From Autumnicola lenta (GTDB taxonomy: Bacteria; Bacteroidota; Bacteroidia; Flavobacteriales; Flavobacteriaceae): 64,000 nucleotides of DNA. Under the pieces are notes generated by a model. That model was not told where the DNA came from. It saw nothing but the letters and a program-made list of their open reading frames with translations, and made no database searches. Location of the stretch: contig NZ_JAVRHO010000013.1 of NCBI RefSeq assembly GCF_031846515.1, positions 66,390 to 130,389 on the forward strand, in the 5' to 3' direction. Below are positions 15,290 to 25,800 of the stretch, one piece after another (the first letter of the stretch is position 1; every line of letters begins with the position of its first letter). Position numbers and translations under genes: made by a program.

Positions 15290-17446
15290 ATGGCATTCAG
15301 AATAAATATTAGAACCCTACTGACTTTCAGCTTATTAATTATAACAATTTGTTGCTTAGCAGGATGTGCAGACAAGAAGGAGGAAAAGCACGCAATAGAA
15401 AATCGTCTTGCTGAAGCCAGTAGTCCTTACCTGAGGGAGCATGCAGATAACCCTGTAGACTGGTACGAATGGAGCCCTGAAGCTATAGAAAAAGCAAAGG
15501 AAGAAGATAAACCCATCATAATTAGTGTTGGATATGCCTCCTGCCACTGGTGCCATGTGATGGAAAGGGAAAGTTTTATGGACTCCAGCGTGGCTGCGAT
15601 TATGAACCGCGATTTTGTTTCTATAAAAATTGATCGCGAAGAACGTCCCGATATTGATAAAATTTATATGAATGCTGCCCAGCTTTTAAACGGTAGCGGC
15701 GGCTGGCCTTTAAATGCAGTAGCACTACCCAATGGAAAACCTTTTTTTGCCGGAACTTATTTCCCACCGGAAGAATGGAAAAATATTTTAACCAAGATCG
15801 CTGAAGCGTATAAGGAAGACAAGGAGTCTTTAGTAGAAACTGCCAATGCTTTAACTGAAGGTATTAAAAGCACGAATAGCCTGGGTGATCTTGGTACACA
15901 AAAGAATGAAATTTCCGAAGCTGAATATCTCTCTGTTATGGAAGCCTGGGAGCCAAGGTTTGACAGAGAAAAAGGTGGCTACCAGGGAGAACAGAAGTTT
16001 CCGTTGCCTGTTAGCTGGGACGCTCTTTTGCAGCATTATTACTTAACCGGAAATAAAGAAGTGCTGGAAATGGTAAAGACCACGCTGGACAATATGGCCA
16101 GGGGAGGAATTTATGATCAGCTTGGTGGTGGATTTTCCCGATACACCACAGATCCCAACTGGCTGATCCCTCATTTTGAAAAAATGCTCTACGACAACGC
16201 GCAGCTGATCAGTTTATATTCCAAAGCTTACAAAGTTGCACCATCAGAGGAATATCGTGAAGTAATAGAAGAAAGCATCGAATTTGTAGAGCGGGAATTG
16301 TCAAATAACGAGGGGGGCTTTTATTCTTCCTTAAATGCCGATACCGATGGTGAAGAGGGCAAATACTACGTCTGGACTACTGAAGAACTCCGCAATACCT
16401 TAAATTCTTCTGAAGTTGAATTGATCTCAGATTATTACAACATCGAACCTTACGGCAATTGGGAAAAAGGAAAAAATATACTTTACCGAAGATTTTCCGC
16501 GGAAGAATACATCAACAAAGAAGACCTGGATGCAGAAGATTTCAGGAATTCCCTTTCAACAGCAAAAGAAAAGCTGCTGGAGGAAAGACAAAGCAGAAAT
16601 CGGCCCACTGTTGATGATAAATCGCTGACATCCTGGAATGCTCTTATGATTGACGCTTACCTGGATGCTTTTCTGGCCCTTGGAAAGGAAAAATATTTGG
16701 ACAAGGCAATAAAATGCGCCGAATTTTTAAGCGACAAGATGCTCAATCCCGACTATAGCTTATGGAGGAGCTATAAAGACGGTAAAAGCGGAATAAACGC
16801 TTTTCTGGACGATTACGCGCTATTGAGCAAGGCTTATATTAATCTTTACCAAACAACCTTTAACATTGAATGGCTCTCAAAAGCTCAGAAAATTACCGGA
16901 TACGCCATTACTCATTTTAGAGATAATGAAAGCGGTATGTTTTATTATACTTCCAACGAGCACAACAACCTGGTCGCCAGAAAAATGGAACTGGACGATA
17001 ATGTGATCCCTTCATCAAATTCTGTTATGGCACAAAATCTTTTGGCCCTGGGAACGCTATTTGAAAATGAAGAATATATGGTGATGAGCGAAGAAATGCT
17101 TGGGCAAATGTATGTTCAGGCAATGGAGGATCCTTCCTTTTACGCGAACTGGACAAAATTGATTGGCACTAAAGCTTTTGGAGCTTACGAAATTGCCATC
17201 GTAGGTGAGAATGCCGAACAAAAGAATTTTCAGGTTCAGAAAAAGTACTTGCCAACTTCTATTTTTATGGGTGGTAAAAAAGAGAACCTTCCGCTCTTAA
17301 AAAGCAAACTTGTAGAGGATGAGACGCTTATTTATGTATGCCAGAATAAAACATGTAAATATCCTGTTTCCTTAACAGAAGAAGCTATTGAAATTATAGA
17401 GAACTACCGCACTGGCAGGGAAGAGAGTCCAAATATCTGGAACTGA
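15290..17446 (+). CDS. YyaL/SPATA20-type lipoprotein with thioredoxin-like DUF255 domain
   Basis: The protein has 718 residues. The N-terminus is a lipoprotein signal with lipobox LAGC. The DUF255 thioredoxin-fold domain follows, with HADNPVDWYEW, the CHWCHVM redox-type motif (CxxC), and the REERPDIDKIYM block. The remaining 500 residues look like an alpha/alpha-barrel related to N-acylglucosamine 2-epimerase/mannosidase folds, including GGIYDQLGGGFSRY and PHFEKMLYDNAQL. Relatives exist from bacteria to human SPATA20, with no firmly known activity. The lipoprotein signal would place this one outside the cytoplasm, which is worth noting because many homologues lack a signal. A strong terminator follows. 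Confidence 0.9.
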   Translation: MAFRINIRTLLTFSLLIITICCLAGCADKKEEKHAIENRLAEASSPYLREHADNPVDWYEWSPEAIEKAKEEDKPIIISVGYASCHWCHVMERESFMDSSVAAIMNRDFVSIKIDREERPDIDKIYMNAAQLLNGSGGWPLNAVALPNGKPFFAGTYFPPEEWKNILTKIAEAYKEDKESLVETANALTEGIKSTNSLGDLGTQKNEISEAEYLSVMEAWEPRFDREKGGYQGEQKFPLPVSWDALLQHYYLTGNKEVLEMVKTTLDNMARGGIYDQLGGGFSRYTTDPNWLIPHFEKMLYDNAQLISLYSKAYKVAPSEEYREVIEESIEFVERELSNNEGGFYSSLNADTDGEEGKYYVWTTEELRNTLNSSEVELISDYYNIEPYGNWEKGKNILYRRFSAEEYINKEDLDAEDFRNSLSTAKEKLLEERQSRNRPTVDDKSLTSWNALMIDAYLDAFLALGKEKYLDKAIKCAEFLSDKMLNPDYSLWRSYKDGKSGINAFLDDYALLSKAYINLYQTTFNIEWLSKAQKITGYAITHFRDNESGMFYYTSNEHNNLVARKMELDDNVIPSSNSVMAQNLLALGTLFENEEYMVMSEEMLGQMYVQAMEDPSFYANWTKLIGTKAFGAYEIAIVGENAEQKNFQVQKKYLPTSIFMGGKKENLPLLKSKLVEDETLIYVCQNKTCKYPVSLTEEAIEIIENYRTGREESPNIWN

Positions 17447-17488
17447 TTCCTTTTATATCCTTTCCGAAAAGTGGAAGACATTTCTTAC

Positions 17489-17523
17489 AAACAGCTCCGG
17501 TTATTTTCCCGGGGCTGTTTTTC
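17489..17523 (+). terminator. Intrinsic terminator after the YyaL-type gene
   Basis: AAACAGCTCCGG (17489-17500) pairs with CCGGGGCTGTTT (17509-17520) in a 12-bp stem with one G:U pair and an 8-nt loop, followed by TTC. The stem-internal T run plus these bases give the U tract. Confidence 0.85.
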
Positions 17524-17740
17524 GTTATACTCTGATTTCAAAATTATTAGAAGGACCAGATAAAAAAGAAAGCAAAAATTTCATTACAAAATGATAAGAT
17601 AATATTAACATTCTGGTCACCTTATCTATAAATTCGACTCCTGTAATTTTTTATGGTAAAATTTAAAAATTTAATATATAGCAATGCCATAAATTGTCAA
17701 CACCGCAAAGCACAACCTTATATTAGTGGAAATTCATATA

Positions 17741-17776
17741 GGAAAGAGGCCATAATTAAATGTATGGCGTCTTTCC
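17741..17776 (+). promoter_or_regulatory. Strong hairpin in the leader region of the first susC-like gene
   Basis: GGAAAGA-g-GCCAT (17741-17753) pairs with ATGGC-g-TCTTTCC (17764-17776): 12 base pairs with one G-G mismatch and a 10-nt loop. An ATATTTTAAT stretch follows. It lies 137 bases before the SusC start in a 466-bp gap. It may be a leader attenuator or the end of a small RNA. The rest of the gap is A/T-rich with no gene seen. Confidence 0.5.
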
Positions 17777-17912
17777 ATATTTTAATATCGAGCTATTAAT
17801 AAACCCTTAAAAACTTTAAGATGCGTATGATAAAAATTACTTAACGATTTTTAGAAAACTAACTACTTTTTAAATTAATAACTAACTCAATGACTCAACT
17901 AAAAATTAAATT

Positions 17913-20900
17913 ATGAACGGAAAGTTTAAAACAAACCTCCTGGGCTTATCATCAGGGATTAAATGTCTCCAGGCGGTTATAACCGTCTTAGTATTACTAC
18001 TGGGATTCGGTATCCCTGAATCGTATGCTTATGAAAAGGTGGAAAAAATTCTTCAACAGGAAGTAAGTGGTACAGTAGTAGACGCGAATGGCTTACCTCT
18101 TCCCGGAGTAAGCGTATTTATCCAGGGCACTTCAACAGGGGCGGCTACAGACTTTGATGGAAATTATTCTATTATGGCCGATGGTGACGCTACCCTCGTA
18201 TTTAGCTATGTTGGATTTGCCACACAGGAAATTCCAATTAGCGGAAGATCAGAAATTAACGTAACCATGACAGAAGATGCTGCAGCATTAAGCGAAGTTG
18301 TTGTTACTGGTTATAGCAGTCAGAGCACAAGGGATATTACAGGGTCTGTCTCTGTAGTTGAATCTGAAAATCTGGAAGCAGTTTCTCCTCTAAACGTTGA
18401 AGAAGCCTTACAAGGCCAGAGCTCTGGTGTTGTTGTAGGTAATCAGGGTGGTCCGGGACAAGGTGCCGTGGTACGAATCCGTGGTTACGGAACAATTAAC
18501 GGAAACGACCCGCTTTATATAATCGATGGTACCCCAACAGGGGCAGGCCTTACTGATATTAACCCGAACGACATCGAATCTATTCAGATTCTAAAGGATG
18601 CTTCCTCGGCGGCCATATATGGTAACCGTGCAGCAAACGGGGTTATTATAATAACTACAAAAGGTGGAAGACGCGGACAAAAAGTTAGGTTTAATGCCAA
18701 TGCTTACACAGGAATAGACTTTATTCCTGATTCCGTATTTCCTGAGATGGCTTCTCCACAACAATTGGCAGACGCCATTTGGGAAGCTGCTGCAAATGAC
18801 GGAACAGGAAACCCAAGTAATCAACAATTTGGAAGCGGACCTGAACCGGTTATTCCAAATTATCTTTTCCCACGAGGAGCACAAACTGCTGATGAAAGTC
18901 AATACAGCTTTCCTGACAACAGGATAACCAGATCAAATCCCGAAGGAACAGATTGGTTTGACGAATATTTTAATCCTGCCACAACAAAGAATTTTAATGT
19001 AAGTGCGGCCGGTGGTTCTGAAAGCGCCAGCTTCTTTATGTCCTTAAGCGCATTGGATCAGGAAGGTACAGGATATGCAACAAATTACTCCCGTTATACA
19101 CTTAGAGCTAATTCCAGTTTTGATGTGACCGACAATTTTAGAGTGGGTGAAAACCTGACTTTATCTTATTCAGATCAGACTATTCCCCCCGGAGTAGATG
19201 TTAATGATGGTACTATTACCAATTTATACAGAATGCACCCTCTAATTCCAGTTAGAGACGTAGGAGGGAATTTTGCCGGAGTATGGGTACAGGGGCTGGG
19301 TAATGCTGACAACCCTATTGCCAATGCGGCGAGAAATGAAGACAACAGCACTCTAGGTTTTAGAGCACTTGGTAATTTTTATGGAGAAGTAGATTTTCTC
19401 GAAGATTTTACTTTTAAATCGAACCTTGGTTTTGATCTGGAATCTACTAATACCACCAATTTTGCTCCTGCAATTTTCGAAGCAGAAGCGGCTACTGATA
19501 ACATGCTAACAGAGAGTTCTTCTTTTTTTAGAACCTATACCTGGTTTAATACTTTAACCTATAATAAAACGTTTGAGGACCACAGCTTTAATGTTTTAGC
19601 CGGTACAGAATTTCACAAAGAATGGTTTAGAGGCTTTAGCGCAAACCGTGGAGGATTCTTATTTGACGACGTTGATAATATCCGCTATCTTGATTTAGGA
19701 ACACAGGCGTACGCCGGTTCAGGTAATGGATTTATATCTGCCTACTATTCTGCATTTGGAAAGATTGATTACAAGTTTATGGATACTTACTTGTTAAGTG
19801 CTACTGTACGTTATGATAGTTCTTCTTTATTCCAGGAGGACAATAGGGATGGTGTATTCCCTTCTTTTAGCGCAGGTTGGAGAGTTAGTAATGAAGCCTT
19901 TATGGAAGATTCAAATGTCTTTACCGATCTTATGTTAAAAGCAGGGTACGGAATTGTGGCTAATAACGGAAATATTTCAACCTCTGCAACAGTAAACACC
20001 TATTCCCCTAACAACGATTATTATGCTTATCCAACCAGCATTAACAGTGTTGCATCTGGTTACGGACTTAATGCGCGGGGAAATCCAAATTTGGAGTGGG
20101 AAACGACTACTACATTAAACTTAGGAATCAACACCCGCCTATTCAATACCTTGAACTTTGACTTTGAATATTACAATGCTGATACCGAGGACATGCTCTT
20201 ATTTGTTCCAAGTGATCCAACTATTTTTGGTTTGACCAATGGTACTATCCAGAACCTGGGAAAAATGAATAATACAGGTTTTGATGCTGCACTATCCTAT
20301 AACAGTATGGGAGATTCAGATTTTAACTTTAATGTAGGCTTCAATATTTCCGCTTATAAAAATGAAGTTGAATATCTAAATCCAGATAACCCTGATACTT
20401 TTATACAGGGGGATCGTGTAAGAGATCAGCTTCCTAACAGGACCATGGCAGGGCAACCATTGGCTTCTTTCTACGGAAAAGTATTTACCGGAATAGAAAA
20501 CGGCAGGATGCAGTTTGCAAATGATGGAGAGACTACATTTATTGGAAATCCCCACCCAGACTTTACTTATGGGCTTACATTTAACGGAGATTACAAGAAC
20601 TTTGATTTCTCTTTACTTGTGCAGGGTTCACAAGGAAATGACATCTATAACTTCCTGAAATTCTTTACAGATTTTAACACCTTCCCTGGAGGAAAAAGTT
20701 TGGCCTTTGTAAATTCAGATGGGTTGCCAGATCTAACTAATGATGCTGCTATTATTCTTAACGAATCTGCACCTTCCTCTTATTATGTGGAAGACGGATC
20801 TTATGCAAGGCTAAAAAATATCCTTATCGGGTATTCCTTACCTGAAAGCACCGTACAAAGCCTTGGTGCGGAAAAAATAAGATTCTATCTACAAGGAAAA

Positions 20901-21053
20901 AATTTAATTACTATTACTGATTACTCCGGATTAGACCCTGAGATCAACCTTAGAAATGCACCAGGAACCAATGCTAACCTGACTATTGGTCTTGACAGCG
21001 GTGTTTATCCTATAGACAGATCGGTAATACTTGGTTTAAATGTTTCATTATAA
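17913..21053 (+). CDS. SusC/RagA-type TonB-dependent outer-membrane receptor
   Basis: The protein has 1046 residues. A long signal region (hydrophobic about 22-37) is followed by a carboxypeptidase-regulatory-like beta domain (SGTVVDANGLPLPGVSV, about 50-125), a TonB-box-like ALSEVVVTGYSSQ, and the plug domain with VRIRGYGTINGNDPLYIIDG and IQILKDASSAAIYG. The rest is the 22-strand barrel, ending in VILGLNVSL. SusC proteins import oligosaccharides with TonB energy and pair with the SusD lipoprotein, which is encoded nine bases downstream. The downstream genes (GH20, GMC oxidoreductase, isomerase) suggest an amino-sugar or modified glucan ligand, but this is inference. Confidence 0.95.
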   Translation: MNGKFKTNLLGLSSGIKCLQAVITVLVLLLGFGIPESYAYEKVEKILQQEVSGTVVDANGLPLPGVSVFIQGTSTGAATDFDGNYSIMADGDATLVFSYVGFATQEIPISGRSEINVTMTEDAAALSEVVVTGYSSQSTRDITGSVSVVESENLEAVSPLNVEEALQGQSSGVVVGNQGGPGQGAVVRIRGYGTINGNDPLYIIDGTPTGAGLTDINPNDIESIQILKDASSAAIYGNRAANGVIIITTKGGRRGQKVRFNANAYTGIDFIPDSVFPEMASPQQLADAIWEAAANDGTGNPSNQQFGSGPEPVIPNYLFPRGAQTADESQYSFPDNRITRSNPEGTDWFDEYFNPATTKNFNVSAAGGSESASFFMSLSALDQEGTGYATNYSRYTLRANSSFDVTDNFRVGENLTLSYSDQTIPPGVDVNDGTITNLYRMHPLIPVRDVGGNFAGVWVQGLGNADNPIANAARNEDNSTLGFRALGNFYGEVDFLEDFTFKSNLGFDLESTNTTNFAPAIFEAEAATDNMLTESSSFFRTYTWFNTLTYNKTFEDHSFNVLAGTEFHKEWFRGFSANRGGFLFDDVDNIRYLDLGTQAYAGSGNGFISAYYSAFGKIDYKFMDTYLLSATVRYDSSSLFQEDNRDGVFPSFSAGWRVSNEAFMEDSNVFTDLMLKAGYGIVANNGNISTSATVNTYSPNNDYYAYPTSINSVASGYGLNARGNPNLEWETTTTLNLGINTRLFNTLNFDFEYYNADTEDMLLFVPSDPTIFGLTNGTIQNLGKMNNTGFDAALSYNSMGDSDFNFNVGFNISAYKNEVEYLNPDNPDTFIQGDRVRDQLPNRTMAGQPLASFYGKVFTGIENGRMQFANDGETTFIGNPHPDFTYGLTFNGDYKNFDFSLLVQGSQGNDIYNFLKFFTDFNTFPGGKSLAFVNSDGLPDLTNDAAIILNESAPSSYYVEDGSYARLKNILIGYSLPESTVQSLGAEKIRFYLQGKNLITITDYSGLDPEINLRNAPGTNANLTIGLDSGVYPIDRSVILGLNVSL

Positions 21054-21062
21054 ATTATTACT

Positions 21063-22781
21063 ATGAAAAAAATATTTGGATTACTAATGTGTACAGCGCT
21101 ATTATGGTCCTGTAACGACGAACTGGACGTACCTATTCAATCTGTAATTTCGGGTTCTGATGTACCCTTAAATTCCAGGTTCATTAACACCCAGGTTATT
21201 GCAGCGTACGCTATGTTAGATGGAAACCAGGCGAATGATAACGTTTGGAGAGCAGCCGCTTCTAACTGGGTTTACGGTGAGGTTGCTGCAGACAATGCTT
21301 ATAAAGGAAGTGATGCAGGTGATCAATCTGAAATCACCGCTTTTGAAACCTATTCTGCAGCTGCAAGAAACTCTTATGTAGATTATAAGTGGGTTTCCAT
21401 TTTTGAAGGAGTTTCCCGTACCAACATTGCGATAAATGCAATACAGGGAGGCTTGGAAGCCGGAACATTAACCGAAGAAGAAGCTAACCAGTTTCTTGGA
21501 GAAGTAAGGTTCTTAAGAGCCCACTATCATTTTGAAGCGAAAAAAATGTTTGGAAATGTTCCTTATATAGATGAAAATACCACAGAGAGCACCACCAATA
21601 TGGGTGTAGATGTGTGGCCAAGAATCGAAGAGGATTTTCAATTTGCCGTAGATAATCTCGAACCTCTAAGCACCAGGGTTGGTGGAGCAAATTCCTGGAA
21701 CGCCCAAGCTTACTTAGCTAAAGCCCATATGTTCCAGTTGGATTATGCAGCAGCCAGGCCTTTGCTTGAAGATATCATTAACAACGGACCTTATGCACTT
21801 AACACTTATTTTCATGACAATTTTAACGCTGAAACCAACAACAGCGTAGAGTCTGTATTTGCCGTACAGAATGCTGTAAACGACGGCAGTAACAACAGCA
21901 GCAACGCTGCATGGGGTGAAGTTTTAAATTTTCCTAACGGAAGTCCTATTGGAGGAGGCTGCTGTGGGTTCTTACAACCTTCACATAATCTCGTGAATGC
22001 CTATAAAACCGATGCTGCAGGTTTACCTATGCCCGAAACATTTAATGAAACCAACATCAACAACGTAGATCCACAGGACAATTCTCCAAGTGGTTTTGCA
22101 AACGATGAAACTTTTGTTGAGGAGCCAGGAAACCTGGATCCAAGACTGGACTGGACAGTGGGTCGAAAAGGAATTCCTTTTCTTGGATGGGGAGATTTCC
22201 CTGGACTTGCATGGATTAGGGATCCCGCAAACGGAGGTCCTTATGTTTCCAAAAAGATAGTTTATAGCGCAGATCAGGCTGGCTCTGTAAATTCCTTAAC
22301 AGGATGGAACACTGCAATAAACTCAATAAACACCAATATTATTCGCTATGCAGAAATACTTCTATGGCGTGCAGAGATAGCCGCTGCAGAAGGTGATCTA
22401 ACCATGGCAGCCACCCTTGTAGATCAGGTTAGGGCCCGTGCTGCAAATCCGGATACCTGGGTTATGGATGACGATGGCACCCCAGCTGCTAATTACGAAA
22501 TTAGCTTATATTCAGAAAACGGTGGGTTCCCGGATCAGGAATTTGCAGAAGAGGCTGTTTTGTTTGAGTACAGATTAGAAACTGCTTTAGAAGGCCACAG
22601 GTTCTTTGATCTTGTACGACGAGGAAAAGCAGAAGAAGTTTTAAATGAGTATCTACAGCAAAACGATACTCGTGCTTATCTTCAGGGGGCTTCTTACAGT
22701 CCAAACGCGGCTGTTTTCCCTATTCCACAACCTGCTATCGATCTTAGTGGTGGAATTCTTGAACAGAATGACGGTTACTAG
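21063..22781 (+). CDS. SusD/RagB-type nutrient-binding outer-membrane lipoprotein
   Basis: The protein has 572 residues with lipobox LLWSC (Cys17). The SusD helical repeats are visible, including GEVRFLRAHYHFEAKKMFGNVPY, typical of the TPR-like part, and the C-terminal FEYRLETALEGHRFFDLVRRG block found in nearly all SusD proteins. It caps the SusC channel and binds the glycan at the cell surface. It follows SusC after nine bases and is followed by an intrinsic terminator, so SusC-SusD may be transcribed more than the genes after it. Confidence 0.94.
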   Translation: MKKIFGLLMCTALLWSCNDELDVPIQSVISGSDVPLNSRFINTQVIAAYAMLDGNQANDNVWRAAASNWVYGEVAADNAYKGSDAGDQSEITAFETYSAAARNSYVDYKWVSIFEGVSRTNIAINAIQGGLEAGTLTEEEANQFLGEVRFLRAHYHFEAKKMFGNVPYIDENTTESTTNMGVDVWPRIEEDFQFAVDNLEPLSTRVGGANSWNAQAYLAKAHMFQLDYAAARPLLEDIINNGPYALNTYFHDNFNAETNNSVESVFAVQNAVNDGSNNSSNAAWGEVLNFPNGSPIGGGCCGFLQPSHNLVNAYKTDAAGLPMPETFNETNINNVDPQDNSPSGFANDETFVEEPGNLDPRLDWTVGRKGIPFLGWGDFPGLAWIRDPANGGPYVSKKIVYSADQAGSVNSLTGWNTAINSINTNIIRYAEILLWRAEIAAAEGDLTMAATLVDQVRARAANPDTWVMDDDGTPAANYEISLYSENGGFPDQEFAEEAVLFEYRLETALEGHRFFDLVRRGKAEEVLNEYLQQNDTRAYLQGASYSPNAAVFPIPQPAIDLSGGILEQNDGY

Positions 22782-22806
22782 TTAGCAGATTATAATTTTC
22801 TAATTC

Positions 22807-22846
22807 GCCAACAGAGTTTATTTACTTAAGCTCTGTTGGCTTTTTT
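22807..22846 (+). terminator. Intrinsic terminator between SusD and the VCBS lipoprotein gene
   Basis: GCCAACAGAG (22807-22816) and CTCTGTTGGC (22831-22840) form a perfect 10-bp stem with a 14-nt loop, followed by TTTTTT. It ends only a few bases before the first possible ATG of the next gene, so partial read-through probably sets the SusCD/downstream ratio. Confidence 0.88.
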
Positions 22847-22875
22847 AAAAAAGCATGTTTTTATTCTCAAATACA

Positions 22876-25800
22876 ATGTTCTGCAGAATCAAAAAACTCG
22901 TAGGGATTATGATTTTTTGTTGCTTTTATATCTCCTGTTCTCATCAGGAAGAAAGCAATACTAAACAATTCCAACAGCTTGATAAGGATAAAACAGGCAT
23001 TTTTTTTCAGAATACTATTACAGAGAACGACAGCCTCAACTTCTTCACGTATTCTTACATATACCTTGGAGGCGGACTCGCAGCAGGGGATATAAATAAC
23101 GATGGCCTTACAGATCTCTACTTTACCGGGAACATGGTACCCAACAAACTTTATCTCAACAAAGGCAATCTTCAATTTGAGGACATTACAAAAGGTGCCG
23201 GCGTAACAGGAGACGAAAGATGGTTTACAGGGGTCACTATGGCCGATGTTAACAGTGACGGTTTCCTTGACATCTATTGCTCTATTGGTGGCCAGGATGA
23301 ACCGAAAAAAAATATTTTATACATTAATAATACCGACGGCACTTTTACCGATAAAGCAGCTGAATACGGAATTGATGATGAAGGTAATAGTATACAGGCT
23401 ACTTTTTTTGATTATGATATGGATGGTGATCTGGACCTCTATGTAGCCAATTATCCTCCTACCCGCTTTAGTGCCAACAATGAATATTATAAGTTTAAAA
23501 CTGAAAATATAAAAGACATTGAAACAGATCATCTGTACCGCAACGATGGTGGCCATTTCACTAACGTTACAGACCAATCAGGATTAAGGTCCTTCGGCCT
23601 TACTTTAAGTGCAACCGTTGGCGACTTAAATGAAGACGGCTGGCCAGATCTTTATGTATCAAACGATTTTAGCATTCCAGATTATCTTTACCTGAACAAT
23701 CAGGACGGTACCTTTACAGAAGTTGTAAAGGATGCCACACGCCAAACTTCCTTCTATGGGATGGGAGCAGATATTGGTGACTATAATAATGACGGGCTTC
23801 TCGATATTCTACAGGTAGACATGGCACCCAAGAACAACCGCAGGGCAAAATCCAACATGTCCAGTATGAATCCTGCTATATTTTGGAGTACCGTAAATAA
23901 CGGTTTTCACTATCAGTACATGCAAAATACGTTACAAACCCATTCGGGTGTGATAAAAGACAAAATACCACAGTATAGTAACACATCCCGTCTCGCAGGT
24001 TTATCCTCTACAGACTGGAGCTGGGGACCACTTTTTGCAGATTTTGATAACGACGGACTTAAAGATGTATTTGTTTCCAACGGAACACGAAGGGAAATCA
24101 ACAACCGGGATTTCTTCAATAAATTGGCAAAAGATCCTAATAAAAGAGATAGTCTTCTTCAAAAAAATCTTGCAATTCCTTCTGAAAAAATAGATAATTT
24201 CATTTTTCGAAACAAAGGTGATCTCACTTTTGAAAGAACAAATGAGGAGTGGGGAATATCCCATAAAGGCTTTTCTAACGGTGCTGTTTATGTAGATCTG
24301 GATAATGATGGAGATCTGGAAATTGTTACTAACAATATCGACGACTACGCGTCTGTTTTCAAGAATAACAATGCTCAAGAAAATAATTTCCTTGATTTTC
24401 AATTAAAAGGTTCCGACAAAAACCTCAACGGTTTAGGAGCTCGTATTTATGTTACCACTTCTGGAAATACTCAAATGCAGGAACTCACCCTCACCCGTGG
24501 TTTCCAGTCTTCTGTAGCTCCACAACTTCATTTTGGTATTGGAAAAGAGCAGGTTGCCAAGGTGGTGAAAATAATTTGGCCAGATAAAAAAACAGAAGTT
24601 CTGGAAGATGTGCCGGCAAATGAACTTCTGGTATTAGATTATAAAAATTCTTCAGTTTCTGAAATGGAACAGCCAGAGAGCAATTCAGCTTTATTTACAA
24701 CTGTTGATGCAGATTCTTTGGGACTGAAGCATAGACATGAAGAAAACTATTACAACGATTTTGAAGACGAAATTCTCCTACCACACAAAACTTCTATGTT
24801 TGGGCCGGCATTGGCAGTTGGTGACCTAAACGGGGACGGCCTTGATGATTTGTACGTAGGCGGGGCTTCAGGACATGCAGCAGGAATATATTTTCAGCAA
24901 AAAACAGGTTTTGAAAAACAAAATTTTGAAGATCTTGAAAATGACAAGCAATATGAAGACTTAGGGGCCCTTATATTTGATGCAGATAATGACGGCGATT
25001 ATGATCTATATGTTGTAAGCGGCGGAAATGAGTTTAAAAAGGATTCTCAATGGCTTCAGGACAGGCTTTATATAAATGAAAATGGAAACTTTAAAAAATC
25101 TGCAACAGCATTACCAAAAATGCTAACAAGCGGATCCCGGGTTTATGCCGAAGATTTTGATAAGGACGGGGACCTCGACCTTTTTGTTGGCGGCAGACTT
25201 GTACCGGGAAATTACCCCTCTCCGGCCGACAGTTACCTGCTGGAAAATAAGTCCCAAAACGGCACTCCAAAATTTGCAAATGTCACTCCCCAGGCTGCTC
25301 CCGGACTGGAAAAACTGGGATTGGTCACCAGTGCAAGCTGGACAGATTACGACAGCGACGGCTGGACAGACCTTATTGTCACCGGCGAATGGATGCCTAT
25401 AAGTGTTTTTAAAAATCAGGAAGGAAAACTTATTGACGTCACGCAACAAATGGGATTGGCAGATACTACAGGATGGTGGTTCAGTCTTAAAGAAGGTGAT
25501 TTTGATCAGGACGGGGATTTAGATTTTATTGCGGGCAACCTTGGCTTAAATTACAAATATCAGGCGACGGAAAAGGAAACTTTTGACATCTACTTCCATG
25601 ATTTTGATAGTAACAATGAGAAGGATATTGTTTTGAGTTATTTTAATGATGGTGAAAAATTCCCGGTAAGGGGAAGAGAATGCTCATCACAGCAAATGCC
25701 GGGAATAAAACAAAAATTTCAGAATTACCAGTCATTTTCAGAAGCCACTCTCGAAGATATTTATACAGAAAAGTACCTGGATGATGCACTCCATTACCAG

